A stretch of 64,000 nt of DNA from positions 6,556,001-6,620,000 of the forward strand of contig JAJNNQ010000024.1 of NCBI GenBank assembly GCA_027886175.1, written 5' to 3'. Positions 39,083-51,900 of the stretch are shown here, one piece after another. This DNA comes from Phylloscopus collybita. Lineage: Eukaryota > Chordata > Aves > Passeriformes > Phylloscopidae. The notes beneath the pieces are model-generated. The model ran no database searches. It had not been told where the DNA came from and saw only the letters and a program-made list of their open reading frames with translations. Made by a program: the position numbers and the translations under genes. Numbering within the stretch: the stretch's first letter is position 1; each line of letters opens with the position of its first letter.

Positions 39083-42000
39083 CTCCGCCAGAACTGCCCT
39101 GAGAAAAAAGATGGTAAAGAGAATTTTCCTAAATGTCCTTATCATGGGGGCAGGTGTTGAAACTAAATGAAGGTAAACAGATTGCTGGTCTCTATTTTAT
39201 TACAGTTGCTACCTTCATTTTTCTGAGAAATTCAGGGCAAACCACTGAAGTTGCTTAAACAACTCCAAGCTCATTGGCAATAATTCTAAGGTTAGTAAAG
39301 AGAGATAACAGGGACTGCCATTTATTTTAAATAAGCTTATTTCAAAATAAAATCAAAGGGTCCAACACTAATATGAAACACTTTATCACAGTGGGATTGC
39401 TGTATCTTATTGAAAATCACCTTGGGAAAGTGACTGGCACTGTGCAACCTAAAACACAGATTTTTGCACTTCATTGTGCTTTTTCTGACTAATACACTTA
39501 ATTCTCATATTCCTATCACCAAAGTACACTACCTGAAAGAATAAGGCTCTGTCTTTCCAGCTGTCAATCTTTTATGCTCTGTTTTTTGTCCTCAAAAGAG
39601 TTCTACACATGTAGTTGAACTCCTGCCATGATTCTTTGGCTTTGTATAACACACAGCGATGAATGGTGGGATCCATGCAATATTGTCAAGACTCAATTTT
39701 GTTAAAATTACCCAGCTTCCCTTCAGGCTGGCAGATATTTCGTACCTTACCTACTATGCCATCAAGCAGGATAGTTTGCCAGTGGAAATCACAGGGTTTT
39801 TTATAAAGAACAATTGATCATATCTACTAATTTATTTTAAACAAAGTGATACAAAAAGCACTGGGAAAAGATATCAGTTCCTGCTCCAAAATGATGAAAA
39901 CCATCCAGAGCTCTCCTCCATCAAACACTTCAAGATGTCAGCATCTCCCAATCCTCCCTGCTTCCCACCAATCAAGGGTTGGGAAAACGTAAGCTACAAA
40001 ACCACTGAGGGGAAAAAACCAAATCCACTGGTGCAATGACCCACAATAATACCTGAAGAATAAACACTTTGCCCATTCCTCAAGTTTTTCCCCACCAAAC
40101 TTTCTTCTGAGCTTCCTCCTCTCCTCTATTTGTTTGTTTCTACACTTGCCATGAGGATTAATAAGGGCAGTTTCAGCTGGAAGATAACCTGCCTCAGGTA
40201 TGAGTTTACCAAGAAAAACAATATTTGTCTTCAAGGAAGTAAACAAGCTGTGAAGGGAAGGCAAAGGGTCCTGACTGAAAATTGCTGGGGTCACTGTCAC
40301 AAACGATACATCATGTATCTGGAGACCTCTTCCCAAGCACCTGCCAGGAGAGCTCCTTCTCATGGGGTTAGAACTTTCTCAGAGCTTGTGAAGGAACCAC
40401 GGCCTGGTGGAAGAAGTCAGGGCCTTGTGGGACATCCTCACATGGCAGATTCCAAGCGTCATCACCTTTGGGAAGCAATGGTCTTAATGGGTTTTTGCTT
40501 TGGTTTTTTTCCTCCTTGCACATGAGGATGCTTTTGAGATACACCCTTACTGTGCTCCTGGTTATTTTTGCTGTCTGCCCCCCTTTCTGTGAGAATCATA
40601 GAGAAAGATTGGTGCCATGAGCTTTTTTGAAAGCTGCCAAAACACTGCAATCCCTGAGACAAAGTGATTTACGTTGAAGCACGGCAAGTCAGAGTAAGGT
40701 CCAAAGCAGAAAGCCGATGATTAAAAAATGTGACTTCAATTAAAAAGCCAGGAGAAATTTATCATATTGCATCAAGAACTCAAGCAGTAAGAGCTAAAAA
40801 AAACAAGTTTGTGATTGCAGCATAGAGGATTCCATTTTGGAGGAGGGGATAAAGACATGGTAGGTCCCAACACAAATTTAGATTGAACCTATGCTGTGAA
40901 GAACAATATTATAAAGATTTTTAAATTTTGTTTGGCAAAACTTCAAATTCTTGTCTGTTTTGTTTTTTATTTGAAAGGATACTGAAAACAAATAAATATT
41001 TGGAGAAATATTTCATTTGCTTTAAGACTCATTTTCAAATGCTAATAGAGTACCGTAAGAAATATGTTATTGAATACTTCTCCTTTATATAACATAGAAA
41101 TGCAGGCTAGGATAAACTCCAGAAACATTTTCCAAGTAATTAATAATTAAAATTTTAAAGGGAAAAAGTAGAATAATCAGTACTAATAATTATCAATATA
41201 AAGTTATGGATGTTAGAAATATTAATGGTTTGAGATAAGCTAATTATCTACTTCTCTCTGAGCCTCCATGCTCATCTTCATATGTGACCAGAGCCCTCAG
41301 ATACAAAAGTTCTCAAAGCTCTCTAGGAGAGATGCACATTCTTTGCAGAAGCTTTTCTCTACCCCTCCTCCAAGGCATTTACATCTCCAAGAGGTTTCAC
41401 AATCTCAGTTGGAGCAAAGCACAGTTCTGATGTATCACCTGGTATGACCAGTGGTCATTTTAACAAATATTGCTTAGATAATGTTCTGTTTTCTTTCCTG
41501 AATGGAGTGAAACACTGAGGAACCTATTCTCAAAAGAAAGGTAAGTTATGGAAGCACCATGTGAGAAAGACAGAGACAGGACACCCTTATCTGCATTCCA
41601 CCACCTCATGGTGCAGGAAAGGCTTAGGAAAGGCTTCAATTTAGAAAAATCACTAAGTCACTTTAATATTGTCTTTATGTTTTGAGTTTCCTGAACAATA
41701 AATTATCTAGATGGAAAAAGAAGATCATCAACAACTGCTAGATTATAACTTTATCATCAATCTCAAATGAAATTATTGAGTTATCTTCATGAAGATTCCA
41801 TAGACGTGGCAATTTTACAAGCTGGCATCTCAAAAAAAAAAAAAAAAAAGGTAAATTGAAGTGAAGTTCAGGAAAACTGGGGTACAAGCAATAGCAAAGG
41901 GTGAAAAATTAGAGAGCAATCTTTTACTACAGGAAATCAGTGATAATAAACTCAAAAGTACTGAAGGTCAGTTAAAACAGTCAAAAACCCAAGAGTGACG

Positions 42001-44051
42001 TATTTGGTATATCCACATAATCTTTCCTTTTCAAAAATCCCATTAGAACTATTTTATCTGCCAGTAATATGTACACAAAGAAAATCAAATATTTTCAAGT
42101 GTAGTGCATTATTAAAGGCATTATCCAAAACCATAGGTTTTAGAACACATACAGTATGTAATTCAAATAGGAAGGAGCTTTACATATTAGAATATATTAT
42201 TAAAGGTTATATTGATGTATTGTATATATTGTTCCATTGTGAAAGGGCTTGGGGAGAGACTTCCTGCTACTGAAATACTCCACATTCAATTTCAATGATT
42301 ATTCCAGTATGAAATTTAAAACAAAACAACCAAAACCACCCTGCTCTTATATGTTATATAAATCACTTCATGTAAAAAGTTTTCTTTAATGAGAAACAGT
42401 ATTTTAATGTAAAAATGTAGAAGTGCCAAGCATATTCCCCAAAAGTGTTAGTGTGGTTTGGAATGTTATTTTCTTGACCTTCCCAAAATACTTTTAAGCT
42501 TATCTGGAAAAGAAATTTGTATCTTATTTTTCTAAAGTCACCATAAATGAAGAAAGATCAGTTCATACAGCTCAACCATACACCCCACTATTCAAGTATT
42601 TATCAACAAAAAGCAATTTCAAAGTAGCTGCCTTGAGAGTGTTCAGGGATAATAGCTGGACAATTCATCCATAAAATTAAGCCAAGAACTCCACCACAAG
42701 CTTCCTAAGAGACTTCTTATACCTGAAAATGTCAACTAAACACAATTCTTCTTCAGCCCAATAACAAAAGCTCTATTGCACAATTTCTTAATTCATCTGA
42801 ATGCAGGAAATTCATCTGCATTTTTTCTGTAAAGTCTGGATCACCTCTTCTAACCCAAACAAAAAAGTCTTCTGGAGAAGTCAGCTTTAACATTGTGGTA
42901 ATGATTTAATGCCTTCATGTCATTTTAGAACATTGATGTAAAATTGGAGTATTTCAACACAATTTGAAGGGCTATGCTTTGAAGAAGATAACTTGGAGGG
43001 AAGGAAGGCTTTTGAGACTGAGGAAGTACTCATGAGCATTTATTTATTTACCAACTTAAAGCCCAGGCTCCTTTTTTCTGCAAGTTATCACCTGTACTTT
43101 TAAATTTATTTTTACTTCATATAAAATGGGAATAGGAAAAACTTTTCACCTTTGTTTTAAGGACTCGATACTGAGGCTTCTTTCTTTTAATTCAAACAAA
43201 GATACAAAAGAGAAATATCTCAAAACTAAAAGGCACACATAGTCACATACAGGGAATTTCTAATTAAGTCCTAAGAAGTCTTCTGAGTCTCATGTTCTTG
43301 GTATGCCTTGATTACTGTAAGGGCAGTCTTGGGGTTTTTTACCAAATGCACCCATTATTGCAGCTATAAATGTTATTATTGTTACATCACACCATGGCTC
43401 TGCTCAATTCTCTTTTTGCAAAGCCCAAGCTTTAAAGGCAAGATGTTTCCATAGGCAAAGAAAGCCTTTTCTCTGAGGGGTGTGTGTGTAACTGAGACAT
43501 TTCAACTCAGAAAACTTTAAAGGAGGAAACTTTTTTAAAAGTCCAGTCAGCTCAACTTACAGGATCTTAACACTAAAACACAGTGCAGCCAAGATTACTG
43601 ATGAGTGTGCTGCTCCACAAGGATGCTGCTTTCTTTCTTCCCCAAATTTTTATGTGTTTTTTGATAAATGTTTATAAAGATAGGGTGTCCAAAAACACTG
43701 CACGAGATTTAGCAGAGGTCTGTAGTGACAATGTTTGCAAACTGAAAGATCAATTGTCTCTTCATTAAGCTTAATTTTGAAAGAAAGCAGAATGTATCCT
43801 CACCTCCTCAGTTTTGTTTTGGATTTTTTCAATTTTCTGCTCTCTTTTACAGAGAGATATTCACAAGTGAGCTAGAGAAATAAGGGAAAGAAAAGACCCT
43901 CTATGAGGACATCAAAACAGAAATGAAATATAATAAAAGATCTGATTGTGGGTGAATGAACTAACAAAGACAAAATAATCTATAATAGGTAGAGGTAGAA
44001 GAGATTGTTTAATTTCACGTGTTTTGCATTCCACAGCCTTTCCACCAATTT

Positions 44052-44074
44052 AAAAAAAAAAAAAAAAAAAAAAA
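44052..44074 (+). repeat. Poly(A) run, 23 bases
   Basis: Uninterrupted A23. A second A22 run follows at 44258-44279, about 180 bp away; no element is recognisable between them. Confidence 0.9.
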
Positions 44075-44257
44075 GAAACACTTATACAGATGTACAAGTG
44101 CATGGACACAGAAGGTGAATCTCTATAAATATATTTAGAGGTAGGATTCAATAAACTAAGGTGTCTGGTGAAGATTTGGCAAAGTGTTGCTCCAGCTATG
44201 GAGAAAATGCAGTCACAGAGATTTAGAACTTGACCAAAAAATGAAGAAAAAAGAGGG

Positions 44258-44279
44258 AAAAAAAAAAAAAAAAAAAAAA
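44258..44279 (+). repeat. Poly(A) run, 22 bases
   Basis: A22 preceded by AAAAAAGAGGG. See the neighbouring run at 44052. Confidence 0.9.
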
Positions 44280-47200
44280 GCCCACGAGAGAAGCAGAATG
44301 GATACATGGGAGAGAATTCCAGGAAATACAGAGTTTAAGATCACAATTAATGAAAAGTAGAGACCAATGTGGAAATACTTGAGAATCTATTGAAGGGAAG
44401 CAGCAAATATCATTTTAAATGCAGACTTCTAGCACAAACAGCAAAAGAGGCCAAATAGATTGTAAGGTTGGAAAGAGAACAAGCACCAGGTTTAAACAAA
44501 CAAGAGAGAATACTTTTCCCTCAAAGCACATAACTGAATTCAGATTCTTGTTGCCACAGGTTACTGTGGAAGGTAAGATGACAAATGTTTTGAAATGGGA
44601 CTGGACAAGCAGGTGGAATATAAATGCTATAGTTAGGAAAGGTGCAGTGGGACTTCTGGTCTTACACATTGTAGGAGATCTTCTGTTCAAGACCACATTT
44701 CAAAACACTAATGAGATTGTAACTCGGTCTTTCAGTTGCCTTTATTTCCAAAAAGTAGCTTGCCCAAGAAAAAAAAAATGAAATAGGGAGGCAGAAGACA
44801 AAAAGAGTATGTCATGCCACTTTTTATTCCCCAGAGTTTATTCCCCAGAGACCCTAAGTAACTGGCTCAAATGCTCTCCTAGTTAAAATCTGGGCAATGA
44901 GAACTGCCGTGACCATCCACAGCTGCTGATTCACCTTCATTTCCATACTACTCTTCTAGAGAATTGCTGCACAACACATTAGAGCTCTGAATATTTCAAT
45001 TAATTTAATGCCTGGCTGTAGACTGGCAGATCAGGATATTTCACCAAGGTACTCTGTTTCAAATAGGGCTGTGAGTTATCAGCTGCTGCTGTTTGCATTA
45101 AGGAGGTCTCTCAACCATATTCTGTCACTCACTCCAAGGTGGTGTTGATCTGAGTCTTTGGCAGTGACACCCAGAGGTTGTGAACTACTCCTCCAAACAC
45201 AGCAGCTGTGTCTTCAGGTTGATTATGATGGAACACCTCCTTCCTCAACCCCAGCTAAATCACTGCAGTTATTACCAGAGCTCTGCAAGCAGAGTCTATG
45301 TTTTTGGGTTGAGCAACGCGAGTTTGACAGTTTGCTCTCTTTGCTGGTGATTAATGACTAGTATTTGGACAAAGGTAAACAAAAATTCTTAATAAATTGG
45401 AAGAGAGTGAAAATTGCCTGGGGCCCATTACCAAAGAAAGGGTGTAATATATCTAGCCAGAATGTGCACTTCTAAAGCACTAAGCTTGCCAATTAGAATA
45501 CAGAAATGACAACAGCTACAGGCATTAAAGCCTGTGCCTTTGTTACTGCATGAAACAAATGTTTGAGCAAACTACATGTCTTGCCTTTGTGCTTCTGCCT
45601 ATAAACTCTGACTTTGCACCCACCTTCCTGCTTCACAGAGTACTTTCTGACATTTACTATTAACAGTAAATGTTAAGAAAAATGAAATTAGCAGTCACAT
45701 TGATTAAGGCAAAGCAGCATGAGCATATTTAATAGCCCAAGCCTTTAACCTTATTCAAATAGATTCAATTTCTCTGAAGTCTGGTTTCTTTAATTGTACA
45801 AAAAAAAAAATCTAAAAATAATTTTTATGTTGTCAGATACTAATTGTATTGGACAGATTTCCATTCATCTGCTTACAGCAATATTTACTTTTTCTGGCAT
45901 CACTTAACATCAAAACAGTATTACCTCATCATCACCACTCACAGTGGAAAAAACTACTCTTCTCTATAATTTTGTGTTTAGGTTAGTCCAGTTAAAGGCA
46001 TGAGACACTCTTTGCTTGGTTTGTAAAATTAATATGTATAAATATTTTCCTTACACCTTATCTCTATAGTAAACTATATTTATTTTTAGCCAATGTCCTC
46101 TCTACACTAAAGCTGCCTGAATCTTCTCTGAGTTAGGAAGATAACTTTAAAAAGTTGAGAGAATTAGTAGAATGAGTATCACTCAAGATAGGGGGATTTC
46201 TTAGGGGGAGGGAAAAAAAAAAAGGAAAGAAGCCAGATGAAGCTCTTACACCATTAACATGCAGAAAGAGATAAAAATCTGTTGAAGTGAATAAAGAAAG
46301 GGATAAAATGTATGGAAACCACCATACATAAAATGAAAGCTGTGAATCATGCTGCCCTTCCCTGCCTCTGCAGAGGATAGCTTCCACTGATGTCCCCTGT
46401 TTCCTCACACAAGCTGGTGTGGGAAATCTGGCATGTCCCTTGTCTTAAAAACCTGATATTCAAGGTAAGAGGCCATATGATTAATGAGCTCCAACAAAGG
46501 AGGAGGACAAAAATTTACATCAACATGTTAAGCACAGGGGAAGTGATGAGAAATCTAAGGATGATTCCAGATATATTTAGGAAGATAAAAAAAAATACAT
46601 TCTCTATTAAACAGAAGGATGCATCTCAGAAAATGATAAAAAGTAGGTTTTGTAGCCCCCAGAGAGAGAGAAAAAATATTGTATAATTTTAGGAGGATTA
46701 TAGTTCACTAGAGACATTCATGAATGTAATGAGCTAAAGAAGGGAGAAGGCTGCTTAAATTTATCTGTACAACTGATTGTGCCACACTTGATAAACTAAT
46801 TGTGTCAGTCTCCTTTGTACTTAAAATAAACCTTACAACTCTGAACCCCAGCAAGTTGTTAAGTACTAAACATCATCTCATGCTCTGTCACATAACTCTG
46901 ATTGTTTCAGAAACCTGGCAAGCACCTGACATTTACCTTCTCTAGTTCCAGCGCTGGAATCGCAGAAATGCAATTAGGAAAACTCAGGTACTCATCACAG
47001 AAAAGGTCAGCAATGAGCAAGCTAAACCTGATAACATGCCTAATGTGCAGCCAAACATAACAGAGTGGCGCCCTGATAATGAATGATTTTACAGACTGCC
47101 AGGAAGTTGATGCAAGATAATCAGATCAACAGGGAACACACCACTGTGCAAGAGTGGGGATGGTGAAATATTCTTTGATAGAGTTCTCTTGCTGATGGAA

Positions 47201-48767
47201 AAAGATCCCCCATTACAAAAGGCCATATTTTCAGAAAGAATCACAGAAATAAATTGGGCAGAAAACACAAATGACAGAAGTTTCAACACATGGTAAGTGC
47301 AGACGCTGTTACCTCATCAAAGGCAGAGCACTTTGTGCCTGCAGCCAACAACCACCACACCACCGCCTCTGGGATGCAAAAGACTTTTTTTTCTTTTCCT
47401 CTTCTCGTAGCAGCCAATGTAAATAGAGGTTAGAGGGTTTAGTTTTTCTGTTTGTCTTTAAGCACAGAAATACTCACGCAGCAGTACAGGCTCTGTGTTC
47501 TTCATGCAAAGATCTCCTCCTTACTTGTGTCACTAATCCTACATAAACTAATGGTGAACTTTAAGAAAAATGAAAAGTAACTTAAGTGTTTCTTTTGATA
47601 AATGACATTTCATCAACAGTGCCAATAAATATCTCATTACTGAAAGCAGCACTTACTAGAAGTTTTATGCCAAATACCTAGAGGCAGGTAAACCTGTAGT
47701 GAAAAATGTTTCTGATACCTTACAACCACCAAGGAAATGTATATTTGTTGTGACTGAGTTCATCATCAGCAAATAAAATCTACATAACTCTCTTGTCTAT
47801 TTAAAGACTAAAATTTGCATTAGATTTTTTTCATTTTATTTTGTTGTAGTTACTGCATAGAAATCACATTTAAAAAATAGAGGGGAAAAAAGCACCATCA
47901 TAAACTAAAGTCGAGGTTTCTGCCTCTGTATTCTCTTATATTGAAACTCAAATTATGGAAATCATAACCTTCCAGGAATTACCTGTGATAAGACAATATC
48001 TTGTTTTGAGACTCCTAGATGCAAACTGCCAGGCTGTATTAAAGGCAAATGCTAATTTTATATTATAGTTTCCCCTACAGCTGAGTTATATCAATCTATT
48101 TCATGATCAATGTAGAAGGCAACTAGTTTTTTCATATGACACATGTTGTTGCCTAATTTACTAGGGGAGAAAAAAAAAAAAACAAACCCAAAAAAGTACT
48201 ATTGCAATTTAATGTGAACCTTCCTATTTTTCCATTTTATTGTAGTATAATGCATTTAGGACATGACAAAGTTTGGAGGTCTGACTGTAATGATAGGCCA
48301 GGTGATATCAGCTAACTCATATGAGACGAATTTCCTCAGTAGCAGGCTGTAACTGGTGTGAAGTGTCCGATGTCCCGCCTTTGGTGGTCTGTAAAAATCT
48401 AGGCAGAAAACCTCAAGCACACATCTGTCTGATATTTCTTTTCATGTATCCTTTTGTAACTAGCTTTATCTTAACAGCTGGGCCTGAGGCAAGTATTTAT
48501 GAAACAGCACCCACGCACTGCAAAACAGGTGCTTACTTAGCAAAAAGTTCCCAGCACAAGTGAGTATGCTCTGTTTAAACTGTAGGAAGAGAGGCATGCC
48601 AGTAAAAGAAAGACAACACGCTCCCCACAGCTAGACAATAGCATCAATAAAGGGCAATTACACTTCCAAATTTTCTTGCTGTTCTTTCCATACTGGCCAC
48701 AGGCACCTGATTGTATCGGCTGGAAGTGTTAAACCTGCATGGAATGCACTAAGGAGAGCCCACTCAC

Positions 48768-48946
48768 CATGTACTATCAGGACATATTCTGTGCTGTTCC
48801 GGCCAATGGGATTTTTTGCTTCGCATCGGTACGTGCCGTTGTCTGTTTTGTTTAGGAAGCTGATGCTTAGAACCCTGCCATTGACAACCATCCTCTCTGG
48901 ATCTGGCAGCTCTCCACCGTCCTTTGTCCACAGTACTGGTTCTGGC
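48768..48946 (-). CDS. CADM2: CADM2 internal exon: C-terminal half of third Ig domain
   Basis: Read on the minus strand, an AG acceptor (48948-48947) is followed by 179 nt ending at a strong donor, GTGAGT (48767-48762). One base completes a split codon, 59 whole codons follow, and one base is left over (phase 1 end). The peptide begins PEPVLWTKDGGELPDPERMV and ends STEYVLIVH. It carries the strand-C Trp (residue 6) and the Ig signature D-x-G-x-Y-x-C (residues 35-41), whose Cys pairs with one encoded in the preceding exon. Three N-glycosylation sequons are visible: NKT (32), NGT (36) and NST (50). This matches the membrane-proximal Ig domain of CADM2 far better than CADM1, whose equivalent has a different inter-strand sequence and YMLYVY end. 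CADM2 is a neuronal type I membrane protein mediating homophilic and heterophilic adhesion at synapses and axon-glia contacts. The phase-1 end joins exactly to the stalk exon at 30553. The preceding exon is not found to 64000. Confidence 0.95.
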
Positions 48947-51900
48947 CTGTTGGATCAAAGTGAGGCATTTATTTGGACACATGAAACACGTATATGCAAC
49001 ATGTACATCAGAAACAGCAGCACCAGCAACTTAGGAATTGTCACCTACCACCCCAAGAACATTTGAACTACCAGATCTCATGAACTATCACTGTTAAAAC
49101 CTTACCATCCTGGATGGTAAACTGCTAAAGAAAGTGAAAGAACAAGCAGAGAAATAAGAAAGAAGATAAACAAAAAAGGAAGCAGAGGGGTACTGCAACA
49201 GGTACAGATCTTTCCTAAATTAAAGAAAACAGTTCTCGAGAGGTTTCAGGGCCCACTGATGCTTGGCAAAGTGGTGCAAATAGGATGATGTGGGTGTAAG
49301 TGGTTTGTAGATGGATTCTTAAATTACTTAAGACCATTCATAGTCACAAGTGAACTTGACTGCACTGAGTATTTTTCCTGAGCCAGGCGTGTCAGTCCCA
49401 AAGTAGCACCTGTAACACACAACCTAAACATGTTTCTCTTGCTGCGCTGTATCACAGCCCATCCCCTTCCCCACCTTTTCTTCATCCTGTCCTTAAATAA
49501 TGCCTTGTTTCACATGTTATCACAAGCAATGTCAGGTTTAACTTGAAATCCTGGATTGTCTTCTCTTGTGAAATCTTTCCTCTTTTGCCTGATGCACTCA
49601 CATCAAAGAAGCCAGAGGCAATGCCCAGGCAGTGATAACCCCCTAGGCAAGGTAAGGGCACCACAGAGAAGGGAACTGACAGTCCTGAAGGTCCACATAC
49701 ATCTTCCCACTGGCAAGGCATACCTAACTCCTTCCTAGAGACTCTCAAGTAGCTCCACAGTCCGTGAGATCTGCCTAACAGACAGCAGGATGTATTTATT
49801 ACTGGCACGCTGCCTTTACTTGAGTGTAACAAGATATATTTTCAAATTTACATGAGGGAAATCACCAAAAAGACAGGCCTGTAACTGGGAATGAAAGGTT
49901 GGTTCACTGAATCTTGCCTGTGTAACGAGCAGACAGAGCATCTCAGGCCATTTTACACCAGTCACTTCAGCAGGATATTCATAGCCTGGGGATTCAAATG
50001 CTACCTTGCTTGTAGCTTTGTGCAGTATAAGCCACATTTCAATCTCTATCCAAACACAGACTCAGTAATAAACCAAAACATAATACACTGTTATAAAATT
50101 AGGAGTTGTCAGGTCAGTCACTAGTTGTACTCAAGAAACACTTAATTTTACTAATTCAAAGCAGGTGTTTAAAGCCTATTAGAATAAGTGCTGAGAAAAA
50201 GAATTAAACCTAAATACTTAAGGAAAAACATTTAGCCAAAATGTGGCCTCATAAACAGGAAAATAGTTCTACTGGCTGTAATAACTTGCTTTTGAGTTAG
50301 GCAACACATGTAAACAGAGGGATTTTCTTCTGAAATGCACTTACTTCTATAAAGTACAAATTAGTCTTTAAATAAAAATATTTATTCTGAAATATAATAG
50401 ATTCACACACATTTTAGTAACATTCTGGATGACACCCTGTTAAAATGTTATCAGACTTAGTACTTAGACTGGCTATTCACCGAAGCTTTGATTTTTTCCA
50501 GAAAATCATAAGCTCAGAGAATAAAAGCAAGGATTAAGAACTGATGGTGTGATGGGCACCATTTATGCCTTACCATAAATATGTCTTAATCCTCTTCCTA
50601 AATTCATTTTCATGGACTGGTATCCACACACACATCATGCACAACGTACACACTTCCTTTCTGTTTAATGCGAGCAGGGAATCCAGATGTCCACGCTGGC
50701 GTAGAAACATTGCCCTACAGAGCTCCCAGCATTAAGCTGTGATTTGCTGGGATATGTTAAGGTGGATTTGTTCAATTTTCCGGCCAACTCCGCATTGTTT
50801 CCCATTTACCAGCTTACTGTGGCTCTGTAATCCCAGGAGTGGGGACTCTGAAACACTTCTGCTGCAACGTGCACCATTACCTGCATAAATGGCGTGTTAA
50901 AGCAACTTCTGTGCAGCGGTAATTTATGGAACTTAGGTTTTAAATTGAAACTAGATGGCATATCCTAGGGGAAAACCTATAGGATAACAAATAAGTATGA
51001 AATGGAGCTGTAGATATAAATTATTCAGGGAGCTCTGTCACATTGTAATACACCAACTCTAGTCTCATACAGAGCACTTAGCTGTGGTTGCAAAATGATG
51101 CGCGGCAGAAAAGCCAGGGCTTTAGAGAGAGGCAGGTCTGCATTCTCTGGGTGCTGGGGAAGCTGCTAATCAGGAGTGAATATTCAGCCATGCTGTGCTG
51201 TATCTGTGGCAGCAGCAGAGCAATTCCTGGGCAGCAGGCCCACAGCCAACACATCCTGGTGGCCGGGCACAGCTCTCCCTGCCCCTCACCGCTCTCGGGC
51301 ACCGTGGTGCCTGAAGCACCAACTCTGTCACAGCCACAGAAAGTAAATTCTGCCTGCACTGCTGGGAAGCTTTGAGACACTTGGTCTAAACAATTCACTG
51401 GTTAGCAGAAGTGAGCTAAGAGCAGGAGACATGCTCAGGCACCCAGGCCATCAGGCTGCTGTGGTCAGCAACAGTGGGATGGCTGTTTAAGGGAAGCATA
51501 GGAATAAATCCATTTCCTGCTGTCCATTCCTCCTGCACTCTGCCAGCAACCACAGGCATTCTGTCAGGGGTGCTGCAGGCCACATCTTTTGTATCTACTC
51601 ATTATTTAGACCTGTTGTCTATAAAAATATCTTTTGGAATCTGCTTATGGTGTCTGTCAACCCAACCTCCTGTAGCAATGAATTCTGAAAGTTCCCTACC
51701 TACCATGCAAAATGGTATTTACTTTTATCTGTCTTTCACTGATTTCCTTGAAGTGGCAATGAATACTGCAGGACATGGTAAGTAACACTCCTTCCTGTTA
51801 TAACCTTTTGGTAAGTTATGACAGCCTAGTACTTAGCAGGTCTCTCTCTCCCTCTTCTTCTCTGTTTGTTGGAATTTGACACCTTCTGAGATTATCAGCG

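Larger units (their letters stand above)
30554..48767 (-). other. CADM2: CADM2 intron between Ig3 exon and stalk exon (complete, 18,214 nt)
   Basis: Bounded by GTGAGT at its 5' end (48767 downward) and a T-rich tract plus CAG at its 3' end (30554 upward). It is mostly unique AT-rich sequence. Visible structure is limited to homopolymers (33793-33829, 41832-41849, 44052-44074, 44258-44279), a purine-rich tract at 39012-39082, a T/G tract at 36974-37019, an AT-rich stretch at 38248-38277, GC-richer patches near 34520-34960 and 36430-36770, and a tandem 21-bp duplication at 32156-32200. No further exon, RNA gene or recognisable mobile element was found. Confidence 0.9.

Noticed and set aside
39938..40525. 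Overlapping open frames of 141 codons (minus, 39938-40363) and 131 codons (plus, 40130-40525)
   Set aside because: No recognisable domain on either strand. The minus frame has no fitting splice sites or phase with the CADM2 exons, and a somewhat GC-richer patch lowers stop density on both strands at once.
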